NCBI RefSeq assembly: GCF_019802255.1
Contig: NZ_JAHYSS010000005.1
Coordinates: forward strand, 1 to 64,000
Direction of reading: 5' to 3'
Length of the DNA stretch: 64,000 nt
Source: Pedobacter polysacchareus
Lineage (GTDB): Bacteria; Bacteroidota; Bacteroidia; Sphingobacteriales; Sphingobacteriaceae
Below, piece after piece: positions 8,908 through 16,521 of this stretch. The notes beneath the pieces were generated by a model. The model did not search any database and was not told where the DNA came from. It was given only the letters and a program-made list of their open reading frames with translations. Position numbers and translations under genes: made by a program. The first letter of the stretch is position 1; each line of letters begins with the position of its first letter.

Positions 8908-9908
8908 TGGATTACCTCCTCATCGTCTTCTACACCGTATTGTGTTTTCACCTCTTCAGAATCAATACCGATTTCATTTAAATACTTAGAGAAGGTGGCG
9001 GTATAGCCATGGGTTACATATACTTTTTCTGCTGCTGTGGCTTTAATGGCAGATAGCAAGCCTGGCCAATCGGCATGATCGCTGAGGGCAAAGCCAGCAT
9101 CAGAACTTCTCCATCTCCGCCCGGCACGTACCTGCATCCAGCCGGAGCAGACACCCGTTGCCGGATGGACTAAGGTTTTGATCCAACGGCCATCTGCTAC
9201 TGCCGGGGGAACAATCACAATCCCTTCCTGAAGTTCGGATTTGCCGATTTCCGGGCTGATTCTGATCGTTTCCGGAAGCGCTACTCCAGCTTTGATAAAA
9301 GCTTCATTTAAATTCGCTATAGCGGAGTGGACATATATTTTCTGCTGGAGAGGACTGAGTCCTTTAATTAGTCTTTGGGCCTTCCCGAGACTATAGGCGG
9401 TCAACACGCTGGTTTTTTGCTGCTGCTGATTGTTGCTGTGCCAATGGCTGATCTGGTCGAAAATCTCCTGCTGAGGCAGCCAATTGTAAATTGGCAGCCC
9501 AAAAGTGCTTTCTGAAACAAAAGTATGGCATTTTACAGGTTCAAAGGCGGTACTGATGCCATCATACTCCACCTTATAATCACCGGAAACCACAAATATT
9601 TCCCCTTTATACTCCAGTCTTACCTGCGCAGATCCGATCACATGACCTGCGGGAAACAAGCTCAGCTGGACGCCATTGATCAGCAGGGTTTCGCCATAGG
9701 CAAGGGTTTGTATCTTTAAATCACTCCCCAAACGGTGGAGTAGAATAGGTTTGGTCAGCTCATGACATAAATACGCATCATTGCCGGACTTCACATGGTC
9801 GGCATGGCCATGCGTAGTTACCGCAAGCCGGACAGGTTTCCAGGGATCAATGTAAAAATCACCTTTGGGGCAGTATATGCCTTTGTTTGTAAATTTGATT
9901 AAAGCCAT
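8904..9908 (-). CDS. Ligase-associated metallo-beta-lactamase-fold exonuclease
   Basis: Predicted Snm1/Pso2-like nuclease of the metallo-beta-lactamase/beta-CASP group, first gene of the DNA repair cassette. The zinc motif HGHADH is at residues 33-38 (THGHADHVKSG). FPAGHVIGSAQV and a C-terminal SDHADW plus VYVTHGY (RMMBL-type) complete the active site. I start it at 9908 (MALIKFTNKGIYCPKGDFYIDP...) because this is the conserved family N-terminus; the longer frame adds 14 hydrophobic residues without family support. It overlaps the ligase by 4 bp, so the two are translationally coupled. Confidence 0.93.
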   Translation of the reverse strand: MALIKFTNKGIYCPKGDFYIDPWKPVRLAVTTHGHADHVKSGNDAYLCHELTKPILLHRLGSDLKIQTLAYGETLLINGVQLSLFPAGHVIGSAQVRLEYKGEIFVVSGDYKVEYDGISTAFEPVKCHTFVSESTFGLPIYNWLPQQEIFDQISHWHSNNQQQQKTSVLTAYSLGKAQRLIKGLSPLQQKIYVHSAIANLNEAFIKAGVALPETIRISPEIGKSELQEGIVIVPPAVADGRWIKTLVHPATGVCSGWMQVRAGRRWRSSDAGFALSDHADWPGLLSAIKATAAEKVYVTHGYTATFSKYLNEIGIDSEEVKTQYGVEDDEEVIH

Positions 9909-10043
9909 CCCATTCAGAACAATTGCAAAGAAGATAAAGTTTGCTGGCATTATTTCCGTGGAAAATACTTAGCATTCAGTATATTTAGCCATTCGTGTTG
10001 TATTTAAAGCATGATTTAAGGAATATTATACCCTATTTTTTAT

Positions 10044-12374
10044 ATGCCTAATACCTTTAGACTAGTACTGATACTTTTATTGAGTATAACATTCCAGTAT
10101 TCCATAGCCCAAACTAAAAGAACCATTAGTGGGAATGTTACTGACGCAAAAACAGGGGAAACGCTGATTGGCGCAAGTATTAAAGTCAATGGAGGGAGCA
10201 CTGCTTCCAGCCTGACGAATGCTTACGGCTTTTATTCCCTCATTATCCCTGTAGGTAAATATGAAGTAGCTGTTAGTTTTATCGGTTATAAAACTACGGT
10301 CAGACAAGTGGAAGTGTCCTCTAAAGATCTGCGCCTCAATGTAGCCTTAGAGGAAGACAATCAATTGAATGAAGTTGTCATTTCAGCAACTAAAAAAAAC
10401 GAAAACGTGAGCAGCCCTCAAATGGGATTACAGAAGCTGAGTGTTCGGGAAATCAATGATGTTCCGGTGCTGCTTGGCGAACGCGATGTACTGAAAACCT
10501 TGCAGCTCCTGCCAGGAATTAAATCAGCAGGAGAAGGAAATAGCGGTTTTTATGTAAGGGGAGGGGCTACAGATCAGAACCTGATCCTCCTGGATGAAGC
10601 GCCAGTCTATAATGCTTCCCATCTACTGGGTTTTTTCTCCACCTTCAATTCCGACGCCATTAAAGATGTGAGCGTCTATAAAGGAGGGATGCCTGCACAA
10701 TATGGCGGACGATTGGCCTCGGTGCTTGACCTGAAAATGAACGACGGAAACCGCAAAGAATTTACTGCGGAAGGAGGCATCGGCCTGATCTCTTCCAGGC
10801 TTAAAGTAGAAGGACCGATCGTGAAAGACAAAGGTTCTTTTATGGTCAGCGCAAGAAGAACCTATATGGATCTTTTCTTTAAGCTTTCACCGGATAGCTC
10901 AATCAACAGCAATACCTTATATTTTTATGATTTAAATGCCAAGGCAAATTACCAGCTGGACGATAAAAATACCTTGTATATTTCCGGTTATTTTGGCCGC
11001 GACAAGCTCGGCCTTGCCGACACATTTGGGTTCAATTGGGGCAATGCCACGGTGACCTTGCGTTGGAACCACTTGTTCAGCAGTAAATTGTTCTCCAATA
11101 CCTCCCTGATCTATAGCAATTACAATTATGTGATTCAGAATATGATGGAAGACAATAACTTTAAAGTGAATTCTTCTATTAAAGATTTTAACCTGAAGCA
11201 GGATTTTGATTACCGCTTGAGTAATAACCATAGTCTGAAGTTTGGGCTCAATGTGATCCACCACACGATCGCCCCAGGAAAGCTCAGTGCCGACGAGAGT
11301 TCCAGCGTCAATCCAACCACTTATGAGAACAGAAAAGGCCTGGAATCTGCCATGTATGTGTCTGACGAATGGACCGTTAATGAGCGTTTTAATCTGGTAT
11401 ATGGTTTGAGACTGAGTAATTTTTCTTTACTGGGGCCTGGAAATTTCAAGACTTATGATGAAGACGGAAATACGGTTTCCAGTAAAAACTACAGCTCCGG
11501 AACACTGGTCAAAACTTATTTCAATCTGGAGCCGAGGCTGTCGGCCAGTTATCAGCTGAACCCTTCCAGTGCGATAAAAGCTGCTTATACCAGGAATGTA
11601 CAAAACATTCACCTGATGTCTAATTCGACCTCTACCTCGCCAACAGACCTGTACATTATGAATAGCAATAATGTGAAACCGGAAATTGCGGATCAGGTAG
11701 CAACCGGTTATTTCAGGAACTTTAACGATGATAAATATGAGTTCTCTGCAGAGATTTACTACAAGTGGATGCAAAACCAAATTGAGTACCGAAGTGGGAC
11801 CGATTTGAGAGGAAACAGCAATGTAGAAGCCGATTTATTATATGGTGACGGCCGTGCTTATGGAATAGAATTTTTTCTAAAGAAAAGGTTTGGCAAGTTC
11901 AATGGCTGGATTGGCTATACTTATTCCAGAACTGAACGTCAGTTTGATGCGATCAATGAAGGAAAGTGGTTTTATGCGAAACAAGACAGGACACACGATA
12001 TTTCGTTGGTAGGGATTTATAAAGCGAGTACACGCTGGACCTTCTCCTCTGTTTTTGTTTACAATACCGGAAATGCAGTGACTTATCCAAGTGGTAAATA
12101 TGAGATCAATGGTAAAACTGCTTTTTATTACAAAGAGAAGAATGCTTACCGGACACCGGCTTATCATCGTCTAGATGTGGCGGCTACATTGGAAGGAAAA
12201 CCAGGCAAGAAATTACAGTCCAGCTGGTCTTTCGGAATTTACAATGTTTACAACCGACAAAATGCTTTTTCAATTGATTTTAAAGATAATGAAAATGATC
12301 CTAGTCGGACAGAAGTGGTCAGAACGACCTTGTTTGGCATTATTCCTTCGGTTACCTGGAACTTCAAATTTTAA
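10044..12374 (+). CDS. TonB-dependent outer-membrane receptor with CarboxypepD_reg-like domain
   Basis: Outer-membrane TonB-dependent receptor of 776 residues. A signal peptide (1-22, ending ...SIAQ) is followed by a carboxypeptidase-regulatory-like domain (about 25-112, GNVTDAKTGETLIGASIKV) and a plug domain (about 125-235) with the conserved segments LPGIKSAGEGNSGFYVRGG and SVYKGGMPAQYGGR. A beta-barrel then runs to the terminal phenylalanine (WNFKF). A DUF4249 lipoprotein starts 12 nt downstream, and such pairs recur in Bacteroidota. There is no SusD partner, so this is not a classical polysaccharide-utilisation SusCD pair. The ligand is unknown; iron complexes or peptides are possible. 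Confidence 0.92.
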   Translation: MPNTFRLVLILLLSITFQYSIAQTKRTISGNVTDAKTGETLIGASIKVNGGSTASSLTNAYGFYSLIIPVGKYEVAVSFIGYKTTVRQVEVSSKDLRLNVALEEDNQLNEVVISATKKNENVSSPQMGLQKLSVREINDVPVLLGERDVLKTLQLLPGIKSAGEGNSGFYVRGGATDQNLILLDEAPVYNASHLLGFFSTFNSDAIKDVSVYKGGMPAQYGGRLASVLDLKMNDGNRKEFTAEGGIGLISSRLKVEGPIVKDKGSFMVSARRTYMDLFFKLSPDSSINSNTLYFYDLNAKANYQLDDKNTLYISGYFGRDKLGLADTFGFNWGNATVTLRWNHLFSSKLFSNTSLIYSNYNYVIQNMMEDNNFKVNSSIKDFNLKQDFDYRLSNNHSLKFGLNVIHHTIAPGKLSADESSSVNPTTYENRKGLESAMYVSDEWTVNERFNLVYGLRLSNFSLLGPGNFKTYDEDGNTVSSKNYSSGTLVKTYFNLEPRLSASYQLNPSSAIKAAYTRNVQNIHLMSNSTSTSPTDLYIMNSNNVKPEIADQVATGYFRNFNDDKYEFSAEIYYKWMQNQIEYRSGTDLRGNSNVEADLLYGDGRAYGIEFFLKKRFGKFNGWIGYTYSRTERQFDAINEGKWFYAKQDRTHDISLVGIYKASTRWTFSSVFVYNTGNAVTYPSGKYEINGKTAFYYKEKNAYRTPAYHRLDVAATLEGKPGKKLQSSWSFGIYNVYNRQNAFSIDFKDNENDPSRTEVVRTTLFGIIPSVTWNFKF

Positions 12375-12386
12375 CCTAAAAGCGTC

Positions 12387-13184
12387 ATGAAGAAAATGAA
12401 ATTATATAGAGGATGGGGTTTAGGATTGCTGATTATTTGTCTTTTCTCCGCATGTGAGAAGGTGATAGAACTCAAACTAGACGATGCTCCGGCAGTGGTG
12501 GTGATAGATGGTGGTGTGAGCGACCAGAATGAGATTCAGCGCGTTAAGGTTTCCAAAACTTATAACTTTACCGAGCCCAACAAATTTAATGGGCTTAGCG
12601 GTGCAAAAGTAGTGCTCGCTGTGGATGGTGCTGGAGCTATTGTTTTTAATGAAGTAAGTCCAGGTATATACCAAAGTGTAAAATTCAAAGGCAAATCGGG
12701 TTCCAGGTACGACTTATCGGTGACGGTAGAGGGGCAAACCTATAAAGCCAGTTCCACCATGCCAGCCCGGGTGCCTATGGATTCGCTTACCTTTAAGAGC
12801 TTTACCTTTTTTGGAGAAACCAAGAATTATGTGGCGGTAAACTTTAGAGATCCTGCTGGAGTAGCCAATCAATACCGTTATATCCTAAAGTTTAAAGGAG
12901 TGGTAGAAAAAGATGTGGTCTCCGAAGACCGCTTTGATGATGGCAATAAAGTCACCAATGTGATCTTTTATGAGTTGAATGACTTGATTAAAGGAGATAG
13001 TGTTCAGGTAGAAATTCAATGTATTGATCGAAATGTATACCGGTATTTTTACAGCCTGAGTCAGAATACAGGAGGAAACGGGCCACCGGTGGCTCCGGCT
13101 AATCCACCCTCTAACTTTAGTAATGGCGCTTTAGGGGTATTCAGTGCGCATACTTCCAGTATTAGAACGGCATTGATTAAGTAA
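12387..13184 (+). CDS. DUF4249-type outer-membrane lipoprotein
   Basis: Predicted lipoprotein of 265 residues with a lipobox ending in C23 (ICLFSAC). The N-terminal part after the cysteine matches the DUF4249 pattern (EKVIELKLDDAPAVVVIDGGVS... then V..S.TYNF), and the rest is beta-rich. DUF4249 proteins are regularly encoded directly after TonB receptors in Bacteroidota and probably act as a surface or periplasmic partner of the receptor. The protein is at the short end for the family. Function beyond this association is unknown. Confidence 0.8.
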   Translation: MKKMKLYRGWGLGLLIICLFSACEKVIELKLDDAPAVVVIDGGVSDQNEIQRVKVSKTYNFTEPNKFNGLSGAKVVLAVDGAGAIVFNEVSPGIYQSVKFKGKSGSRYDLSVTVEGQTYKASSTMPARVPMDSLTFKSFTFFGETKNYVAVNFRDPAGVANQYRYILKFKGVVEKDVVSEDRFDDGNKVTNVIFYELNDLIKGDSVQVEIQCIDRNVYRYFYSLSQNTGGNGPPVAPANPPSNFSNGALGVFSAHTSSIRTALIK

Positions 13185-13226
13185 AGCAACATTATGTCAT
13201 CTTCCTGTTGTATTGTTGCAATTGTG

Positions 13227-13256
13227 TTGCATTAGTTATTCCTGTTTCTAACTTTG
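13227..13256 (+). promoter_or_regulatory. Bacteroidota-type promoter for the flavoprotein gene
   Basis: TTG (13227-13229), a 19-bp spacer and TAACTTTG (13249-13256) match the -33/-7 promoter of Bacteroidota in both sequence and spacing. Transcription would start near 13262, giving a leader of about 60 nt before the ATG at 13322. A small dyad TGCAA-N5-TTGCA (13217-13231) overlaps the -33 element and could be an operator. Confidence 0.6.
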
Positions 13257-13321
13257 TGCTTAATCTGGTTGTCAGGGAAAGGGATTTACCCTGGTCTGCC
13301 TTCCTTTAAACCTTAAGCAAT

Positions 13322-14230
13322 ATGGAAAAAGAAACGATACAAGAAGTGATCATTATCGGTGGAAGTTATGCAGGTCTTTCTGCAGCAATGGCCTTAGGCA
13401 GGGCAGGACGGAAAGTCCTGGTGGTAGATAGCGGGAAGCCCTGTAATGCGCAGACGCCACATTCTTATAACTTCCTGACACAGGATGGCGAAACACCGGC
13501 CGCAATTGCTGTAAAAGGATTGGCAGATGTTTTAAAATATCCTACTGTAACACATTTAAATGATTTCGTAACTGCTGCCGTAAAAGACAATGACTATTTT
13601 GAGCTAAAGACGGCAACCGGTAAGTCTTTGAAAGCGAAAAAGCTATTGTTTGCCACAGGTGTTAAAGACCGGATGCCAGACATCAAAGGCTTTGCGGAAT
13701 GCTGGGGGATTTCTGTAATCCATTGTCCGTATTGCCATGGTTATGAAGTTGCAGGTCAAAAAACAGCTTTGCTAGCCAATGGAGAAATTGCATTTCATTT
13801 TATCCAGGTGCTGAGCCAGTGGACTAAAGATTTGGTTTTGTATACCAATGGCCCAGTAAATCTGAACGAAGCGCAGCTTTTACAGCTCAAAAGTCATGGC
13901 ATTCCCGTAATTGAAGTCCCTGTAAAAGAACTTTTGCAGGAAAAAGGCCAGCTAAAAAGCCTGCTGCTGGAAGATGGGCAGGAGCATTGCTTCAACGTGA
14001 TGTATGGAAAAGTTGATTTTGAGCAGCATTCCTCGCTTCCTGAAAGCTTGGGCTGTGAAATTAATGAGCAGGGTTATCTGGTGATTGACGACAAAAAACA
14101 AACCAGCATTACTGGTGTATTTGCAGCTGGTGATAACACGACTATGGCCAGGTCTGTTTCCATGGCTGTAGCATCAGGCACACTATCAGGGGTTTCGATT
14201 AATTCTGCATTGATTTCTGAAAGCTGGTGA
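13322..14230 (+). CDS. NAD(P)/FAD-dependent oxidoreductase, thioredoxin-reductase-like
   Basis: Flavoprotein of 302 residues with the two-dinucleotide-fold organisation of thioredoxin reductases. An FAD-binding GGSYAGLSAAMALGRAGR motif is at about residues 13-30. A redox-type CPYC motif (C135, C138) lies in HCPYCHGYE, and the terminal FAD segment is GVFAAGDN near 265-272. The CPYCHGYE form marks the subgroup of TrxR-like proteins in which the physiological partner is uncertain. A dedicated thioredoxin is not adjacent. It is monocistronic by spacing. Confidence 0.85.
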   Translation: MEKETIQEVIIIGGSYAGLSAAMALGRAGRKVLVVDSGKPCNAQTPHSYNFLTQDGETPAAIAVKGLADVLKYPTVTHLNDFVTAAVKDNDYFELKTATGKSLKAKKLLFATGVKDRMPDIKGFAECWGISVIHCPYCHGYEVAGQKTALLANGEIAFHFIQVLSQWTKDLVLYTNGPVNLNEAQLLQLKSHGIPVIEVPVKELLQEKGQLKSLLLEDGQEHCFNVMYGKVDFEQHSSLPESLGCEINEQGYLVIDDKKQTSITGVFAAGDNTTMARSVSMAVASGTLSGVSINSALISESW

Positions 14231-14349
14231 AACCGGATTTTTTCTTCACAAGGAAATATATATAGGCAAAACAGATCTTTTTTAGAATAGCTATTTAAAG
14301 GAGTAAAACTTTATCTTGTGTCCTATTGTTCGTATATAAATGATCGTAA

Positions 14350-14381
14350 TTTGTTTTCTGCTAGAAACATTACTAACTTTA
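14350..14381 (+). promoter_or_regulatory. Candidate promoter for the GAF-domain kinase
   Basis: TTTG (14350-14353), a 20-bp spacer and TAACTTTA (14374-14381, 7 of 8 matches to TAnnTTTG) form a plausible promoter. The predicted transcription start near 14387 favours the ATG at 14403 over that at 14391. Confidence 0.45.
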
Positions 14382-14402
14382 TGATTCTTAATGGTAATCT
14401 CA

Positions 14403-15599
14403 ATGGCGACTCAACTAGATCTGGATACTGCAACATTAGAAGAAGAAAGAATAAAAGCTTTAAAAAGGTACAGTATTCTTGATACACCACCAGATGGTTC
14501 ATTTGACAAGCTGACCAAGCTTGCCGCCAGCCTTTTAAAAGTACCGATTGCGATTGTGAGTCTCGTAGATACCGATCGCATCTGGTTCAAATCTAAGTAC
14601 GGAATTGATGCACAGCAGATTGACAGAGATGAAGGACTTTGTGCTTCCGTGATCTTTTCTGATGACCTGTACCTTGTAGAAGACGCATCCGTAGATCCCA
14701 GAACGCTATCCAACCCATTGGTAGCAGGTAGTTTTGGATTGAGGTTTTATGCTGCTGTACCACTTCGTACCCGTGATGGCTTCAATCTTGGGACTTTTTG
14801 CGTGATTGATAAGGCGGCAAGAACATTGAGCGAAGAAGAGGAGCAGATCCTTAGAGATTTAAGAGACATTGTGATGGATCAGATCGAATTGCGGCTGGCC
14901 TCCAGAGTGAGTATGGCTCAGCACAACCAGATCTTAAATACAACAGCCCATGACCTTAAGAATCCATTAACAACGATTCCTGTACGTGCGGATCTGATCA
15001 AGATGAAGAAAAGCAATCCTGAAATGGTGGATACACTTTGTGATCAGATAAAAATCGCCAGCCTCAATATGGTGCGCATCATTGATGAACTCCTGCAGGT
15101 TGGGAGTATGGAGGCAGGAAAGATCCATTTGATGTTAATCAAAGTAAATGTCTCCTTTTTGGTGAGTAATGTGGTTTCTATGAACCAGCCCCTGGCAGAG
15201 AGAAAAAATCAAACCCTACATTTCAGTTATGAAAAAGACCTGTATGTCAATGCTGATGAAGGGAAGCTGACGGAAATTGTAGACAACCTGATCAACAATG
15301 CCATTAAATATTCCCCAGCAGATAAACAGATCTTTATTCGTGTGAAAGAGCGATCGGGCATGGTATCGATTGAAGTGGAAGATCAGGGATTAGGCCTTAC
15401 TCAGGAAGATAAAAGTAAATTATACCAGCGTTTTACCCGTTTAAGCGCGCAGCCAACTGCTGGCGAAAACTCAACCGGCCTTGGGCTATCCATTGTAAAA
15501 GTATTGGTGGAAGCACATAATGGAACCATTCGCGCAGAAAGCGAAGGCAAAGATAAAGGCTGTAAATTTATTGTAGAACTACCAGGCAGGAATAGCTAG
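14403..15599 (+). CDS. GAF-domain sensor histidine kinase
   Basis: Cytosolic histidine kinase of 398 residues with no TM segment. A GAF domain (about 20-160, beginning RYSILDTPPDGSFDKLT and including CASVIFSDDLYLVED) is followed by a HisKA domain with the phosphoacceptor in TAHDLKNPLTTI (H183). The ATPase domain contains NLINNAIKYS, a DQGLGL G1 box and GLGLSIVKVL. The input is presumably a small cytosolic ligand. No response regulator is adjacent, so the partner is elsewhere. The start at 14403 (MATQL) is preferred over the in-frame ATG at 14391. It converges on the epimerase gene with only 2 bp between stop codons. Confidence 0.88.
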   Translation: MATQLDLDTATLEEERIKALKRYSILDTPPDGSFDKLTKLAASLLKVPIAIVSLVDTDRIWFKSKYGIDAQQIDRDEGLCASVIFSDDLYLVEDASVDPRTLSNPLVAGSFGLRFYAAVPLRTRDGFNLGTFCVIDKAARTLSEEEEQILRDLRDIVMDQIELRLASRVSMAQHNQILNTTAHDLKNPLTTIPVRADLIKMKKSNPEMVDTLCDQIKIASLNMVRIIDELLQVGSMEAGKIHLMLIKVNVSFLVSNVVSMNQPLAERKNQTLHFSYEKDLYVNADEGKLTEIVDNLINNAIKYSPADKQIFIRVKERSGMVSIEVEDQGLGLTQEDKSKLYQRFTRLSAQPTAGENSTGLGLSIVKVLVEAHNGTIRAESEGKDKGCKFIVELPGRNS

Positions 15600-15601
15600 T
15601 C

Positions 15602-16471
15602 TTAGAAACAGGTCACTTCCCAATATCTGGACCACTCTTTTCCAGGCGCGAGCTGAACGATCCCTTCTTTATTACTGAACTCCTGATCGTGATCAACGCC
15701 ATCAGCAATGCCGCACCAAGGCTCCAGACATACAAAATCAGCATCTTTAGCTGCCCAGATGCCGAAAAATGGGAAGCCATCGAAATGAAAATCCAGTCCA
15801 TGCTTGTCTTTTAGACTTTTTAAACTGATCTGATTACTTTTCAGATCTTTCAATACCAGGGCATCCTGATAGAACAATTGATGCGTTAAAGGCAGCTTTC
15901 CTCCCACTAAATGAATAGGGAGAGTTTCTTCTTCAATCAGGTTATTCGTGACCTGATGTACATTCAATTGCGTATCCTCATTAAATTCCAGGTAATAATC
16001 GTCATAACTTAAGCCAGATTGAAGTGGTATACGGAAGGCCGGGTGACCGCCAATAGAAAACCACAAATCCTTGTTTCCGCTGTTGAACACCTCATAACTA
16101 CAGCTCAGAGTATTTCCAGTTAATCGGTAACGCAGACCCAGCTGAAATTTAAAAGGATATATTTTCAGGCTTTCCTCATCTTCTTTCAGCAGGAACAACA
16201 CTTCTTCCGAGCTAATTTGATGGGCCTCAAACTCCCGGTCCCTGGCAAAACCATGCCTGGGCAGCTGATAGGACTTTCCCTCAAAAAAGTAAGTATCTTC
16301 CTTTAGTCCTCCAACAATGGGAAATAAAATCGGACTAAACTTTCCCCAGAAATTGGCATCTCCAGTCCATAAGTATTCCAAGGCAGTTTCCTTGTTTTCT
16401 AAACGTTGTAATTCTCCGCCTTTAGTGGAGAAAGTAGCAGAAATTTGTGCGTTTGCCAGAGAAATGATCAT
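15602..16471 (-). CDS. Aldose 1-epimerase family protein
   Basis: Beta-sandwich galactose-mutarotase-like protein of 289 residues, predicted to interconvert sugar anomers or bind a sugar-phosphate end. Landmarks are the N-terminal FSTKGGELQRLEN, FPIVGGLKEDTYFF, PRHGFARDREFE with its conserved H-G-x-x-R region, and SIGGHPAFRIPL further on. The near-C-terminal LEPWCGIADG is typical of the LacX-like branch. There is no signal peptide, so it is cytosolic. It is divergent from the CHASE-PAS kinase and convergent with the GAF kinase, and not clearly part of any sugar operon, so the substrate is undetermined. Confidence 0.85.
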   Translation of the reverse strand: MIISLANAQISATFSTKGGELQRLENKETALEYLWTGDANFWGKFSPILFPIVGGLKEDTYFFEGKSYQLPRHGFARDREFEAHQISSEEVLFLLKEDEESLKIYPFKFQLGLRYRLTGNTLSCSYEVFNSGNKDLWFSIGGHPAFRIPLQSGLSYDDYYLEFNEDTQLNVHQVTNNLIEEETLPIHLVGGKLPLTHQLFYQDALVLKDLKSNQISLKSLKDKHGLDFHFDGFPFFGIWAAKDADFVCLEPWCGIADGVDHDQEFSNKEGIVQLAPGKEWSRYWEVTCF

Positions 16472-16521
16472 AGATAAAAGTAAAAATTAAATATTACATT
16501 TAGGCTCCGCATGGCAACAAA

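Noticed and set aside
8904..8910. Suspected frameshift between exonuclease and ligase because of the overlap without ATG
   Set aside because: The TTG start with a perfectly spaced Shine-Dalgarno explains it.
9951..9967. Small inverted repeat TATTTCC/GAAAATA between the exonuclease and the TonB receptor
   Set aside because: Seven-base arms with a mismatch in AT-rich DNA are expected by chance.
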